This document shows, one piece after another, positions 1 through 9,362 of a stretch of 64,000 nucleotides of DNA. The position numbers were made by a program, and so were the translations under genes. The notes beneath the pieces were generated by a model. That model saw nothing but the letters and a program-made list of their open reading frames with translations. It was not told where the DNA came from and searched no databases. The stretch lies in assembly GCA_022432975.1 (NCBI GenBank), contig CM039514.1, forward strand, positions 11,091,668-11,155,667, in the 5' to 3' direction. Within the stretch, counting starts at the first letter, position 1, and each line of letters begins with the position of its first letter. The stretch comes from Begonia masoniana. Its lineage: Eukaryota > Streptophyta > Magnoliopsida > Cucurbitales > Begoniaceae.

Positions 1-796
1 GTATGGTAATTCCATTTTAGTATGTCATTTAAGGTTACGAGCCGATATGGATTCTTCACGAGTGCCTTTCTGTGTATGACGTTGCATTATTTGTCGTCAC
101 GCGCTACTTTTTTTGCATGTTATGAAAAATTAAAATGCTTTCCATGTCTATCATGTGAGCAAAACGCTTGGCAAGAGTTTAGGATCATAACTATTTAAGA
201 ATTAGGATCAGTGTTATTGTTTTTAAATTTATTTTTTTAGATTTGTAGCTTAACCAAATTCAAAAATCTAGTTGAAATTTAAATTTAAATTTAAATTAAG
301 CTAAACTTAATAAATTATTAGAAATTAAAGATAATGAAGTCCAATGTAAATGTGATCTCGTCTTATTATGTTATTATATTGCTAGACATTTTAATGGCTC
401 ATTTTTCCAATTTTATTTTTATATTAAATTAAACTTATGCTTTTGTTTTTAAGAAAACAAAAAGGATCTAGATTTCTTGATAAATAATTTTGAAAAAAAT
501 AAATTATATTTTTAAAATTCATTTTTATTCGAATAATATTATAATTACACTTCAAATTTACATTGTAATTTTGTATTCCATCATGGCATTTATGTTTTAT
601 TTTTTCATTATGCAAGTGATCATATTTATAATTAATCACGATTACTCTACTGATGAACGTACGACGTGTCATCTGTTCAGCTAAGACTATTTTTTTTCTA
701 TTGTTTTTTGTTCGGAAATAACAAAATCAATGAAAAAAATGCTGTTTTTCAAATTTGTTGTTTACAATTTGTTCAAACGCTTTGTGGGGATGATAG
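1..796. other. AT-rich flank or intron upstream of the MYB exon
   Basis: This stretch is strongly AT-rich and I see no convincing coding segment in it. In particular, I find no R2 MYB repeat that could belong to the exon starting at about 797. The last bases (ending tag at 794-796) can serve as a splice acceptor, so at least the right edge is probably intron. The earlier MYB exons either lie beyond the window start or are missing. Confidence 0.5.
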
Positions 797-1318
797 AAAG
801 ATTCATGGAGCGAGGAGGAGGACAAAATACTGATCCAAGCTCACAAGGAGATGGGAAATAAGTGGGCAGAAATTGCAAGAAAACTACCAGGAAGGACTGA
901 AAACACCATAAAAAATCATTGGAATGCAACAAAGAGGAAACATTACTCAAAGAGGAAACCTAAAGCAAGCAAAGAATCCAAAGGATCAACCTCTCTCTTG
1001 CAAAACTACATCAAGAGTGTGATAAATTCATCTTCTTCCTCAAAGAATGACTCGAAACAACCAAGTAAAGCAATCGAAACCCCGACAGATTATCAGGTTG
1101 ATCAGATCGACTCTGAGGCTGTTAACTCCGGTGAACTTCGGTTTTCTTTGGAGAGAAACTTGTGGTCTGAAGGCCATGGATATGGAGTCAAAGGTTCTGA
1201 GTTTGAGAACAATTTTATGGAGTTTGGGATGCCTTCAGAAATGGATAAGGAGATGCAGAATGGGACGAAGTCGGGAATGAATATTTTCGATTGGTTCCCT
1301 CCGGGAGACCTTTATTAG
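797..1318 (+). CDS. R2R3-MYB transcription factor, 3' terminal exon (partial)
   Basis: The open frame runs from an acceptor-like AG at 795-796 to TAG at 1316-1318. It begins [18 protein letters not shown] and continues with [15 protein letters not shown] and [11 protein letters not shown], a complete R3 MYB repeat with regularly spaced tryptophans. The text after R3 (YSKRK, then SLLQNYIKS) resembles the plant MYB64/MYB98/MYB119 group, nuclear DNA-binding factors known from female gametophyte and embryo development; that placement is from remembered family sequences. The first ATG of the open frame (851) lies inside R3, so it is not the true start. The R2 repeat and N-terminus are not visible upstream. 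The serine-rich, acidic C-terminus ends [10 protein letters not shown]. The gene could be intact with a long intron reaching past the window edge, or it could be a 5'-truncated copy. Confidence 0.8.
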   Translation, partial: KDSWSEEEDKILIQAHKEMGNKWAEIARKLPGRTENTIKNHWNATKRKHYSKRKPKASKESKGSTSLLQNYIKSVINSSSSSKNDSKQPSKAIETPTDYQVDQIDSEAVNSGELRFSLERNLWSEGHGYGVKGSEFENNFMEFGMPSEMDKEMQNGTKSGMNIFDWFPPGDLY

Positions 1319-1651
1319 GTTTCTTCTAAAACCCATGTGGAAAAGGTTTCTTTTCTTTATAATTTTAAGCTTCTTTAATGGCGAACCGCCAGAGAAAAAA
1401 ATAAGGGTTTTGTTGTGTTAAAACCTTTTGGATTTATTAATACATAAGACATACAAAAAGTTGAATATGATATATGAACTTCTAGTGAATGAGATTGCTT
1501 TACATGATATTATGCATACCGTTTGTGTAAATGTGCAGGATCATTCTATTCTCGGCTAGAATATCCTAAATCATGTTAAGCCGTGAAGGTTTAGCCCCCA
1601 GAAATTTATTGTTAGAAGTTATGTTCCAAAAAACAAAATTTAAAAATATAA
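1319..1651 (+). other. MYB 3' flank
   Basis: AT-rich sequence following the MYB stop codon. It presumably contains the 3' UTR (several AATAA-like stretches) and runs up to the MULE1 target site. No other gene is seen. Confidence 0.4.
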
Positions 1652-1660
1652 TTTTTGATG

Positions 1661-1806
1661 GGGAAATTACCAAAAACGACCACGAACTACGTGCGTTTTC
1701 CGAATATAACCACAAACTAAATTTTCTAACAATTCAAATCATCACCTATTGAAAATCTGCCAAATATGACCACGCCGGACGGACGGACTCGGATTGAGTC
1801 CGTCCA
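1661..1806. repeat. MULE1 left terminal inverted repeat
   Basis: About 146 bp that match the reverse complement of 7918-8063 with scattered substitutions. The outer end is gggaaattaccaaaaacgac and the inner end is the first CGGACGGAC cluster. Such long TIRs are typical of Mutator-like elements and carry the transposase binding site. Confidence 0.9.
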
Positions 1807-2400
1807 CACCAAATTTGGCCCTCACCCAGACGGACGGCTAAAAAGTCCGTCCGTCCCCACTGTATCGTTCAATCGTAGCCGCCACGTACCCCGTTCGGAC
1901 TCTGTAATTCCCCGTCCGTCCGGGTTAACTTAAAAATTACCCGGACGGACGGTATATTTTCCCGTCCGTCCGGGCGTCGATATGAAAACCAGAAAAAGGG
2001 TAATTTGGATTTTTCACCGGAGACAAAAACATCGACACAGAAGGCGACGAATTTAGACTTTTCACTCGAAGCTTTGAAATTTTTCGTAGATTTACAACAA
2101 AAAAGCGTCTGTGGTAATTTCTTTATCAATTCTGATTTATTTACTTCAAGTTTTAACCTAAATAACGCGACAATCCGAGCCCTAATTCGAAAATGGGAAA
2201 AATGTGGCAATCGGACGGACGGGCCAATATAGAGTCCGTCCGGGTACTTTCATTGAATAAACCCCGAACGGATGCGTATAAAGGTGTCCGTCCGGGTCCC
2301 TTCATTTAATTATACCCGGACGGACGCGTAAAAAGGCGTCCGTCCGGGTACCTTCATTTAATTATACCCGGACGGACACGTAAACATGCGTCCGTCCGGC
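1770..2400. repeat. MULE1 left subterminal array of CGGACGGAC / GTCCGTCCG motifs
   Basis: By eye there are about 14 copies of the motif in both orientations. Several are paired so that they could fold as hairpins (for example 1911-1953, with arms ccgtccgtccggg). From about 2231 to 2400 the motif lies in a roughly 52-bp tandem unit repeated about three times. The array precedes the transposase start codon, so it may act both as transposase binding sites and as part of the promoter; that function is inference. Confidence 0.75.
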
Positions 2401-2567
2401 CGAGACCAAATATTTTTAGTTTGTTTTCTTTTGTCTTTTTCAATTTTTCTGTTCATTTATTGGGTGTATATGAAATTATATTATTGTCAAAACTATTTTG
2501 TATTCAATTCATAGGATATTGTTTGACTTGAATAAAATTTTGATTTTTTTACAGATAATTGTCGCAA

Positions 2568-4751
2568 ATGGCTGAGAGATTGGATGATGTAAATGAGCCT
2601 GCGAACATAGACTGGTATATGGAGGAGGACGCTCCCATGTACTGTGATATTCAAGCATTTGACCACTTAGAGGGTGATGGAGAAATACAAGTGTGTTCAA
2701 TTTCAAAAACCTTAGACGATGAGCTACGAACACCATTAAATTCTGAGGATGACGAGGTGCAAAGCAGACAAACAAGGGCTGCAGATTCTGGTGATTTTGC
2801 TTTGAGTAGAAAATATAAATCTTTGCAGGCCATTAAAAATGAAATACGAGACTATTCTTTGAAAAAAGGATATGATATCAAGATTGTTAAAAGTGGGAGG
2901 AACAGATTGACGGCAAAATATAAGGGAGTAGATTGTCAATGGCATCTGCATGCGTCGGCCATGCAAAATGAGGCCACCTTCCAAATAAAGTCATACTGTA
3001 ATGATCACAATTGCGTAAGGGTATTTGATAATCGGCACGCTACAGCAAAGTGGTTGGCAACAACTTATTCAGATAGGTTCAAAAGTCAACCTGACTGGCC
3101 AATTCATGATATTTTCGAGGCAGTGAGGCGGGAACACAAAGTTAACATTAAGCCAAGCCTTGCGAGAAGAGGAAAAACCCAAGCAAAAGAAGCTAATTTC
3201 GGGAGGAACGAAGAACAACTGAAGATACTTCGTTCTTACGGAGCTGAAATATTAAGATCAAATCCAGGTAGCACATTGGTAATAGATGGTGACCTGGTCG
3301 TTGAGGATAGAAATGAGAAGATAATGTTTAAAAGAATGTACATGTGTATGGCTGCTTGCAAAACAGGTTTGTTGGATATGGGCAGACCTCTTATTTGTTT
3401 AGATGGATGTCATCTGAAGGGAGCTTGCCCCGGCCAATTACTCACGGCCGTGAGTATTGATGGCAACAATGGCATATATCCCATAGCTGTTGCCAACGTG
3501 GAATCAGAATCTCAAGTCTCGTGGAAGTGGTTTTTGGAGATATTGCGAAACGACTTAGGGATTGATGAAGGCCGAGGATGGACATTTGTGTCGGATCGAC
3601 AGAATGTATATATTGTTATTACTATTATTATTTGGATCGGCAAAAGTTATTGTTTTAATCTGAGCCTGTTTTGCTTTAAAATTACAGGGATTGTTGAATG
3701 CTGTGGATGAGATATTTAGTTTAGCCGAACACCGTTTCTGCCAGAGACATATGTATGCAAACTACAAAGGAAAATTTCCTGGTCTATCGTATAAAGATGT
3801 GATGTGGAATGCAGCAAGGGCAACCACAAGGGAATATTTTGAGCTAGCAATGAGGAAAGTATATGAGCTCAATAAGGATGCCCATGCATGGCTTCGACGA
3901 ACACCACCTAGATTTTGGGCCAGTCATGCATTTTCGACAATTCCCAAGTGTGACTTGGGCTTGAATAATTTATGTGAGTCTTTCAATTCAGTTCTTTTGC
4001 CGGCCCGGAACATGCCTATTTTGATGATGTTCGAGATGATTCGAAAGACCCTGATGACACGCATTGTCAAAAAATACGAGGAGATGCTCAAAGTACAAGA
4101 TGTTCTGTGTCCTAAGATTAGGAAAAAGCTAGAGAGGCTGAAAGGGACAGCTTACGATTGGAGGGCTGAGTTAGCGGGAAATGCACTGTTTCAGGTTTGT
4201 TCAACTTGTTCATACTGATATGTTCTTCTTAGTTTGTTCTACTTGTTCATATTGAATTTGTTTATGCACTGTTTCAGGTTAGCAACGGCGACGAACAATA
4301 TATTGTTGACCTCAATGAAGGCGAGTGCGCATGTCGAGGGTGGGAGATTTCTGGAATCCCTTGTGTTCACGCCGTTGCATGCATTAATTTGATGAGAAAG
4401 CCGATGGAAGATTATGTTCATATATATTATCATCGGGACACATATCTGGAGATGTATTCGCACTTCATTCGTCCCATTAATGGGCAACAAATGTGGCCAG
4501 AACCAGAGAATATGACCCCAATCATTTCGGGTCAGAGAAGGCCCCAACCTGGTAGGCCAAAGAAGAAAAGAATTCGCGATGTCGATGAGCCTGCTACCGC
4601 TTCTCGTGGTCCACGTGTTCTGACTTCTAAAAAGAAGTCTACGATGACGTGTCGTAAATGTGGACGTCGGGGGCATAACAGTCGCACATGTTCTGAGAGA
4701 GGATCCACTTCACGTGCTTCTGCTTCGCGTGACACATTTATGGGTTTCTGA
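2568..4751 (+). CDS. mudrA: mudrA-type MULE transposase (three exons)
   Basis: Three phase-0 exons join to about 672 residues: 2568-3605, 3688-4194 and 4278-4751, with GT-AG introns at 3606-3687 and 4195-4277. The start is the first ATG (MAERLDDVNE); a tttttacag at 2546-2554 suggests a further intron in the 5' leader. Order of domains: an acidic N-terminus; a MuDR-type DNA-binding region (about residues 85-215); the MULE catalytic core with LDGCHLKG (first acidic residue) and VSDRQ, then the conserved HRFCQRHMYANYK block; a SWIM zinc finger (CACRGWEISGIPCVHAVAC); and a C-terminal CCHC knuckle (CRKCGRRGHNSRTC). The enzyme excises and inserts the element by binding its ends. No in-frame stop is seen in the joined exons, so this copy may still encode a full protein. 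Length is in the normal range for plant mudrA proteins. Confidence 0.9.
4181..4280 (+). repeat. Direct duplication that defines transposase intron 2
   Basis: The 17-bp string atgcactgtttcaggtt occurs at 4181-4197 and again at 4264-4280, an offset of 83 bp. Intron 2 (4195-4277) is exactly 83 bp, so its donor comes from the first AGGT and its acceptor from the second. The intervening sequence contains smaller repeats around ttgttcatactga/ttgttcatattga. Splicing is required, because 83 is not a multiple of three and the insert carries stops. Confidence 0.8.
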
Positions 4752-4769
4752 ACCCTTGGCGGGACGCAG

Positions 4770-5256
4770 GTACATTTTTACTATTATTCTCGTAAACAAA
4801 ATATCGCTATTATGTTATAATATAACTCTCAATACGTGCAGGAATCTACTACAGGCAATGAGGAAAGCGGCCATGAGAGAGAATGAGGGATATCTTTGTC
4901 CGAAACTTCCACGAGAAAATGAATCGCTCGGACAACTATTTTTTGCCCACGGTACCATATCCCGGTCTTCTTTGAAGGCTCATAGCCTTTGAAGAAACAC
5001 GCACGTGTTGGCTAGACACAGGTATATTTTTACTATTATTCTCGTAAACAAAATATCGCTATTATGTTATAATATAACTCTAAATACGTGCAGGAATCTA
5101 CTACAGGCAATGAGGAAAGCGGCCATGAGAGAGAATGAGGGATATCTTTGTCCGAAACTTCTACGAGAAAATGATTCGCTCGGACAACTATCTTTTTGCC
5201 CACGGTACCATATCCCGGTCTTCTTTGAAGGCTCATAGCCTTTGAAGAAACATGCC
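4770..5256 (+). repeat. 252-bp tandem duplication downstream of the transposase
   Basis: Unit 1 (4770-5021) and unit 2 (5022 to about 5256) are nearly identical. Each starts gtacattttt or gtatattttt and contains a potential acceptor (aatacgtgcag) followed by a short coding-like stretch (QAMRKAAMRENEG). Each unit could act as a small intron plus exon in the transposase 3' UTR, but nothing shows it is translated. Confidence 0.8.
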
Positions 5257-5728
5257 ATGAGAGATAATGATGGAAGACGATGACATACAGATGGTGGAGA
5301 GCGGATCATCTTTATTTTATGCATATTTGATGTATCTTATAGTTTGTACAGCAAATTGTATTTTATAATGTTCATTTTATAATTAAAGTGAGAAAAAAAT
5401 TAGAAATTTGGGCAGAGTTTCCTTTGTTTTTAGTCTCCCCTACAACTAGTATCATCCTGCATATTTGAATATCCAAACAGTTCCAGTATTTTGGCTCAAA
5501 CATCAATTGCATCCAACAAAAATAAATATAACTAATGTACATCAAATGAATGAATATCCAACTACATGTACTACAAATTTTTATCATCCAAATACAGTAC
5601 ATCATCAAAGTTTAAAAAAAAAAAAATCTGTCTCTGTGCATCGCCCTCTGTCGTCCCCTCTCTGCACGTAATAAAAGAAAGTTAGATTATAATGAGTTGA
5701 AATGTAATTAATAATGAGAAAAATAGGT
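5257..5728. other. Spacer between the convergent MULE1 genes
   Basis: AT-rich sequence between the 3' ends of the transposase and the accessory gene. It presumably holds both transcription ends. No further gene is supported. Confidence 0.5.
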
Positions 5729-7350
5729 TCAAATATACCTAAGCTTGGGCAGCGTCGTCATCTCCAGCCCCCGGCAGCACACCCTCGTCATCTCCAGCCC
5801 TCGGCAGCACACCCTCGTCGTCTCCAGCCCTCGGCAGCACACCCTCGTCGTCTCCAGCCCTCGGCAGCACACCCTCGTCTCCACCCCGGGCAGGAGTACC
5901 TCATCATTGTCACCATCGGCATCACCTCCCCCAAGATCGTCGGGATCAAAGGTATGGAGCTCTATCCAATCCTGGATGATCCGTCTAGTCTCTCTGTGGT
6001 AATCCATCATCTCTGTGAGGTACTCCATAATGTTTGATCGAACAGTCTGCACCTCCGTTCGAACAGACGCCACCTCTGTTCGAACAGCCTCCACCTCCGC
6101 TCGAACAGTCTCTATCAGCGTCGTAATAGAAGCCATATCCGTGGGAGGCACGATCTGAGGGGGGAGTTGCCCTCGACGAGGGCGTTGCAGCACAGGAGGG
6201 GGTCGAACATCATTCCCCTCCGTCCACCTTCCGTCGACCTCATGCAGCCCCACTTCACCAAATGCAGCCTGCCAAATGCATCCGCGGGCCGCTGTGGTAT
6301 AGTCTGTGCCCTTCGCGGTAACTGAATCTGAAAATGCTCAATAATCTTCTGAATCAAGACAGTGTACGCGAGGTTCTTGGTCTGTGTGCGTGAGATCTCA
6401 CTAATGTGACTTAGAATCACATAGCCGGGGTCGAAGAAGTTACCGCTATACAATTTCTCTATAACATAGAGACACATGTAGCTAACATGATCTCTATGTC
6501 CAACGCGCGGTAGAATGGTGTGTGCTATAAGGTTGTGGATGACGCGAGCTTTCACATTCATATCTTTTGCTCCTGGCTTCACGATATCCACAATATCAGC
6601 GTTCCGATGAATCTGTCTAATGAATGCTATTCCCTCTGCTGTGGCAAGCACGAGACATTTTTTCTGGGCATGGTAATACTTTTCTGCCTCTTCTGCGCGA
6701 AAGCCAAGCACCTCATTCACAACCTGTGGCGTCACTTCATACTCCTCACCCAATATGTAGGTCTTTATAACTCCCGACCTTGCAGAAAATCTCATGTTCG
6801 CATAGAATAGGCGAACCATTTTTTCACAGCTGACTCCCCGAATAGTGTAGAGTCCTTGAAGTCCGATTCTGTCAAACATTTCTTTTATCTCTAATGACTC
6901 CCATCCTGAAAATTTTTTATAACAAATGAATAAGACTAGTTCAACGAAATATTGTAGAAACAATTTGTAAGAATAATTGACTCAACCTGTAACGTCCACC
7001 ATCTTTGTCAACGACACCTTTCGATGTACTATATCCAGCTGATATTGCTCTCGACAAAGTTGACTGCGAAAGTCCTTCGATTGTGAGGTCGATGTAGCTG
7101 GCTGTGACGAGCTGGGAGCCGAGGAGCTGGGCAGTGGCTGTGAGGCCTTTGGAGGTGCCTGTGGAGCACGTGGATGTGGCTCTGAGGACCGTGAAACTGA
7201 CTGTGGGACTGGTAATTGTGGCTGTAAGGCCCGTGGAGGTCGAGGTGGCTGTGAGGGCAGTGGAGATGGCTGTGAAATCGCTGGCCGCTTTGATGGTCCA
7301 TCTTGTGACGTCGAATCCTTCTTTCGTTTATAAGCAATTTTCTCTGCCAT
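5729..7350 (-). CDS. MULE accessory gene, 'putative plant transposon protein' family (frameshifted)
   Basis: Reading the minus strand, the start is taken as the ATG at 7350 (MAEKIAYKRKKDSTSQ). Exon 1 is rich in Pro, Ser and Gln and runs to 6987. A GT-AG intron (6986-6906) is followed by exon 2 beginning GWESLEIKEMFDRIG. Exon 2 carries the domain known in plants as 'putative plant transposon protein' or env-like: RLFYANMRFSARSGVIKTYI, a GHRDHVSYMCLYVIEKL block, and YTVLIQKIIEHF. A 14-bp direct repeat (ccaaatgca at 6258-6266 and 6272-6280) shifts the frame; after it, a coiled-coil heptad region (VEAVRTEVASVRTEV) and a decapeptide repeat follow to a stop at 5729. The role is unknown; conservation in MULE2 suggests it serves the transposon. 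It might be spliced around the shift instead of broken. Confidence 0.7.
5756..5880. repeat. 30-bp minisatellite, about four copies
   Basis: The unit tctccagccctcggcagcac plus accctcgtcg repeats at 5761, 5791, 5821 and 5851. It lies in the C-terminal frame of the accessory gene and encodes the decapeptide RVCCRGLETT about four times. A shorter 21-bp coding repeat around ttcgaacag lies nearby (about 6040-6110). Confidence 0.9.
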
Positions 7351-7449
7351 TTTCGTAAACTCTGCAAATTGGAAAGTTCCAAGATTAGCAACAATAACTC
7401 GAACCGTGGCGAAAATCAGAGCCCGGTGAAACTCGGCCTTCACAGCCAC

Positions 7450-7950
7450 AACCCGGACGGACTCAATTTTGGTCTGTCCGTCCGGGTTAAGGATATGATC
7501 ACCTGGACGGACGGGTTAAAATCGCGTCCGTCTGGGTAATTCTAAAAAACCGATTTTGACCTAGGGCTCGGATTTTTGCGTTCTAAACGTAAAAATTTAA
7601 ACTAAATCAATACAAAAGGAGTAAGATATTACCTGATGCGTTTTTCGCTTGAGAATCGCACAAGAAATTTGTAGAGCGTCGAGAGAAATCGAATTCCGGC
7701 CACTGTGAAAACCGGCTTTGAACGATTATAATCGAAGACCCGGACGAACGGGAAATTATACCGTCCGTCTGGGGTATTTTTAAGTTAACCCGGACGGACG
7801 GTAAATACAGAGTCCGAACGAGCTACGTGGCGGCTACGTGGCAGATTTTGATTGAACGCCAAATTGGGGACGGACGCTACTTTTAGCCGTCCGTCCGGGT
7901 TAGTGGAATTTTAAGTCTGGACGGACTCAATCCGAGTCCGTCCGTCCGGC
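7450..7950. repeat. MULE1 right subterminal array of CGGACGGAC motifs
   Basis: About 11 copies of the same motif in both orientations lie just inside the right TIR, upstream of the minus-strand accessory gene. Array content mirrors the left end even though the sequences between motifs differ. Confidence 0.7.
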
Positions 7951-8063
7951 GTGGTCATAATTGGCAGATTTTCAATACGTGATGGTTGAAATTGTTAGAA
8001 AAATTTGTTTGTGGTTGAATTTGGAAAACACACGTAGTTCGTGGTCGTTTTTGGTAATTTCCC
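7918..8063. repeat. MULE1 right terminal inverted repeat
   Basis: Reverse complement of the left TIR, ending ...ggtaatttccc directly before the second copy of the 9-bp target duplication at 8064-8072. It also carries a CGGACGGAC-type inner cluster. Confidence 0.9.
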
Positions 8064-8072
8064 TTTTTGATG

Positions 8073-8780
8073 TAATGAGTAATTATTATTGATCAGTTTT
8101 ATGCTTTCATTTGTAATTGTTTCGTAAAAATGTAACATGAGAGGTCGGCAAATTTTAAATCTATTTTTGATTGATTAACATATACGTAACGACTATATCA
8201 ATCAACTATATTTTGAATAATATATTTTACAATCAAATATAATTGTTTTAATTAATTGAACCAGTTTATATTAATTGACGAATATTATTTGAACTTAGAA
8301 GTATAGTTCCATCGACCTCTACGTCATTTTTTCTATCACTATTTGAATATACAGAATCTTAAAAAGATAAAATAAATAATTAACTATGAATTAATGATTT
8401 ATAAATGCTGAAAACAGATATACTAGACGAAGGTTGTCCTCACGACAATATTTGTCTAAATCTATGACAAAGATTATCTGAATAAAAATTTAAAATAAAG
8501 ATTTTGTTTTAGTTACATTCATTAGATGAGATTTTTTTAGTTTGATTCTCAAAAACTCCTAGGATAATATCCATTGTTTTGATTCATCATATAAAATTTA
8601 TAAATTTAATTTTAGATTTTATCTTTCAATTATAAAATCCAATTTGCCATTGAAAATATCTCTTCATCGTATGCTTGAATTAGAATTGTTTTATCTCATC
8701 AAATAAGCTTTGGTTTTTGAATTAGGTTCATGAAATCCGGAGAAGATTTAATCTTTAAAAGATTTTTATTACATCCCATC
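8073..8780. other. AT-rich intergenic sequence
   Basis: No open frame, repeat boundary or motif stands out between MULE1 and the next MITE-like element. Confidence 0.5.
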
Positions 8781-9281
8781 TGGGGATGAAATCAATTCAG
8801 TTTAAACTTTGTAAACCAAACTGAACTTATGATGGTTCAGACTGCTTCAGTTCAATTTTAATTTTGAAAAATCAATTTTGGAACCGAAACGAGAAAAACT
8901 AAAGTACTCGGATCCTTTTTTCAAAAATCAACGGAGTTGAAGCAAATTAATCTTATAATATTTATGTATTTTTTATTTTCATTTTAAAAATTATAAAAAC
9001 CTAAACAAAACCGAGCAAACCGACCGAAATCAAGTCTAAACTTACTAAAATCAATCCAAAATAGAGTCCAAACTTAATCAAACCCAGCCAAATAAAAAAA
9101 AAAAAAAAAAAAAAACCATAAGCAAAACAAAATCAACTAAAATCATTTCCATTGGTTCAGTAAGGGTTCGGGTCTGAAACCAAATTAGTTCGATTTTGGT
9201 TTAAAAAATTTGAATTTGAATCGATAGGATCAGTTTCAATTAGAGGTACAACAAAACCTAACTAAACCGATTCTACCCCTA
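8781..9281. mobile_element. hAT-like MITE (non-autonomous), about 500 bp
   Basis: The left end (tggggatgaaatcaattcag) resembles the reverse complement of the right end (taggggtagaatcggtttag). The flanking 8-mers, atcccatc and atctcata, agree at 6 of 8 positions. The interior is full of 'accgaaacga / ccgaaccga'-type runs, like the better preserved MITEs at 53868 and 55322. A poly(A) run lies at about 9096-9116. The degenerate TSD makes the boundaries uncertain. Confidence 0.5.
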
Positions 9282-9362
9282 ATCTCATAAGATGAGATCA
9301 ATTGTTTTTGAAAAGTTGGTTTTATATAAGTAATCTGAAAAAAGCTATGTTTAGATTTTTAT

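Larger units (their letters stand above)
1661..8063 (+). mobile_element. MULE1: complete Mutator-like DNA transposon with two genes
   Basis: A 6.4-kb element bounded by near-identical inverted termini starting gggaaattaccaaaaacgac at the left and its complement at the right. It is flanked by a perfect 9-bp direct repeat, tttttgatg, at 1652-1660 and 8064-8072. A 9-bp target duplication is the hallmark of Mutator-like elements. Inside are a mudrA-type transposase on the plus strand (2568-4751) and an accessory gene on the minus strand (5729-7350), transcribed toward each other. Both subterminal regions are packed with CGGACGGAC motifs. The transposase frame reads through after two introns are removed; the accessory gene has one apparent frameshift. 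The intact termini and TSD suggest a fairly recent insertion. Confidence 0.93.

Noticed and set aside
5756..5880. Regular 30-bp direct repeats that could look like a CRISPR array
   Set aside because: The units abut with no unique spacers, lie in a coding frame, and the genome is a plant.
7104..7358. Plus-strand open frame over the accessory gene exon 1
   Set aside because: It is antisense to a better supported Pro/Ser/Gln-rich exon; low-complexity repeats keep several frames open.
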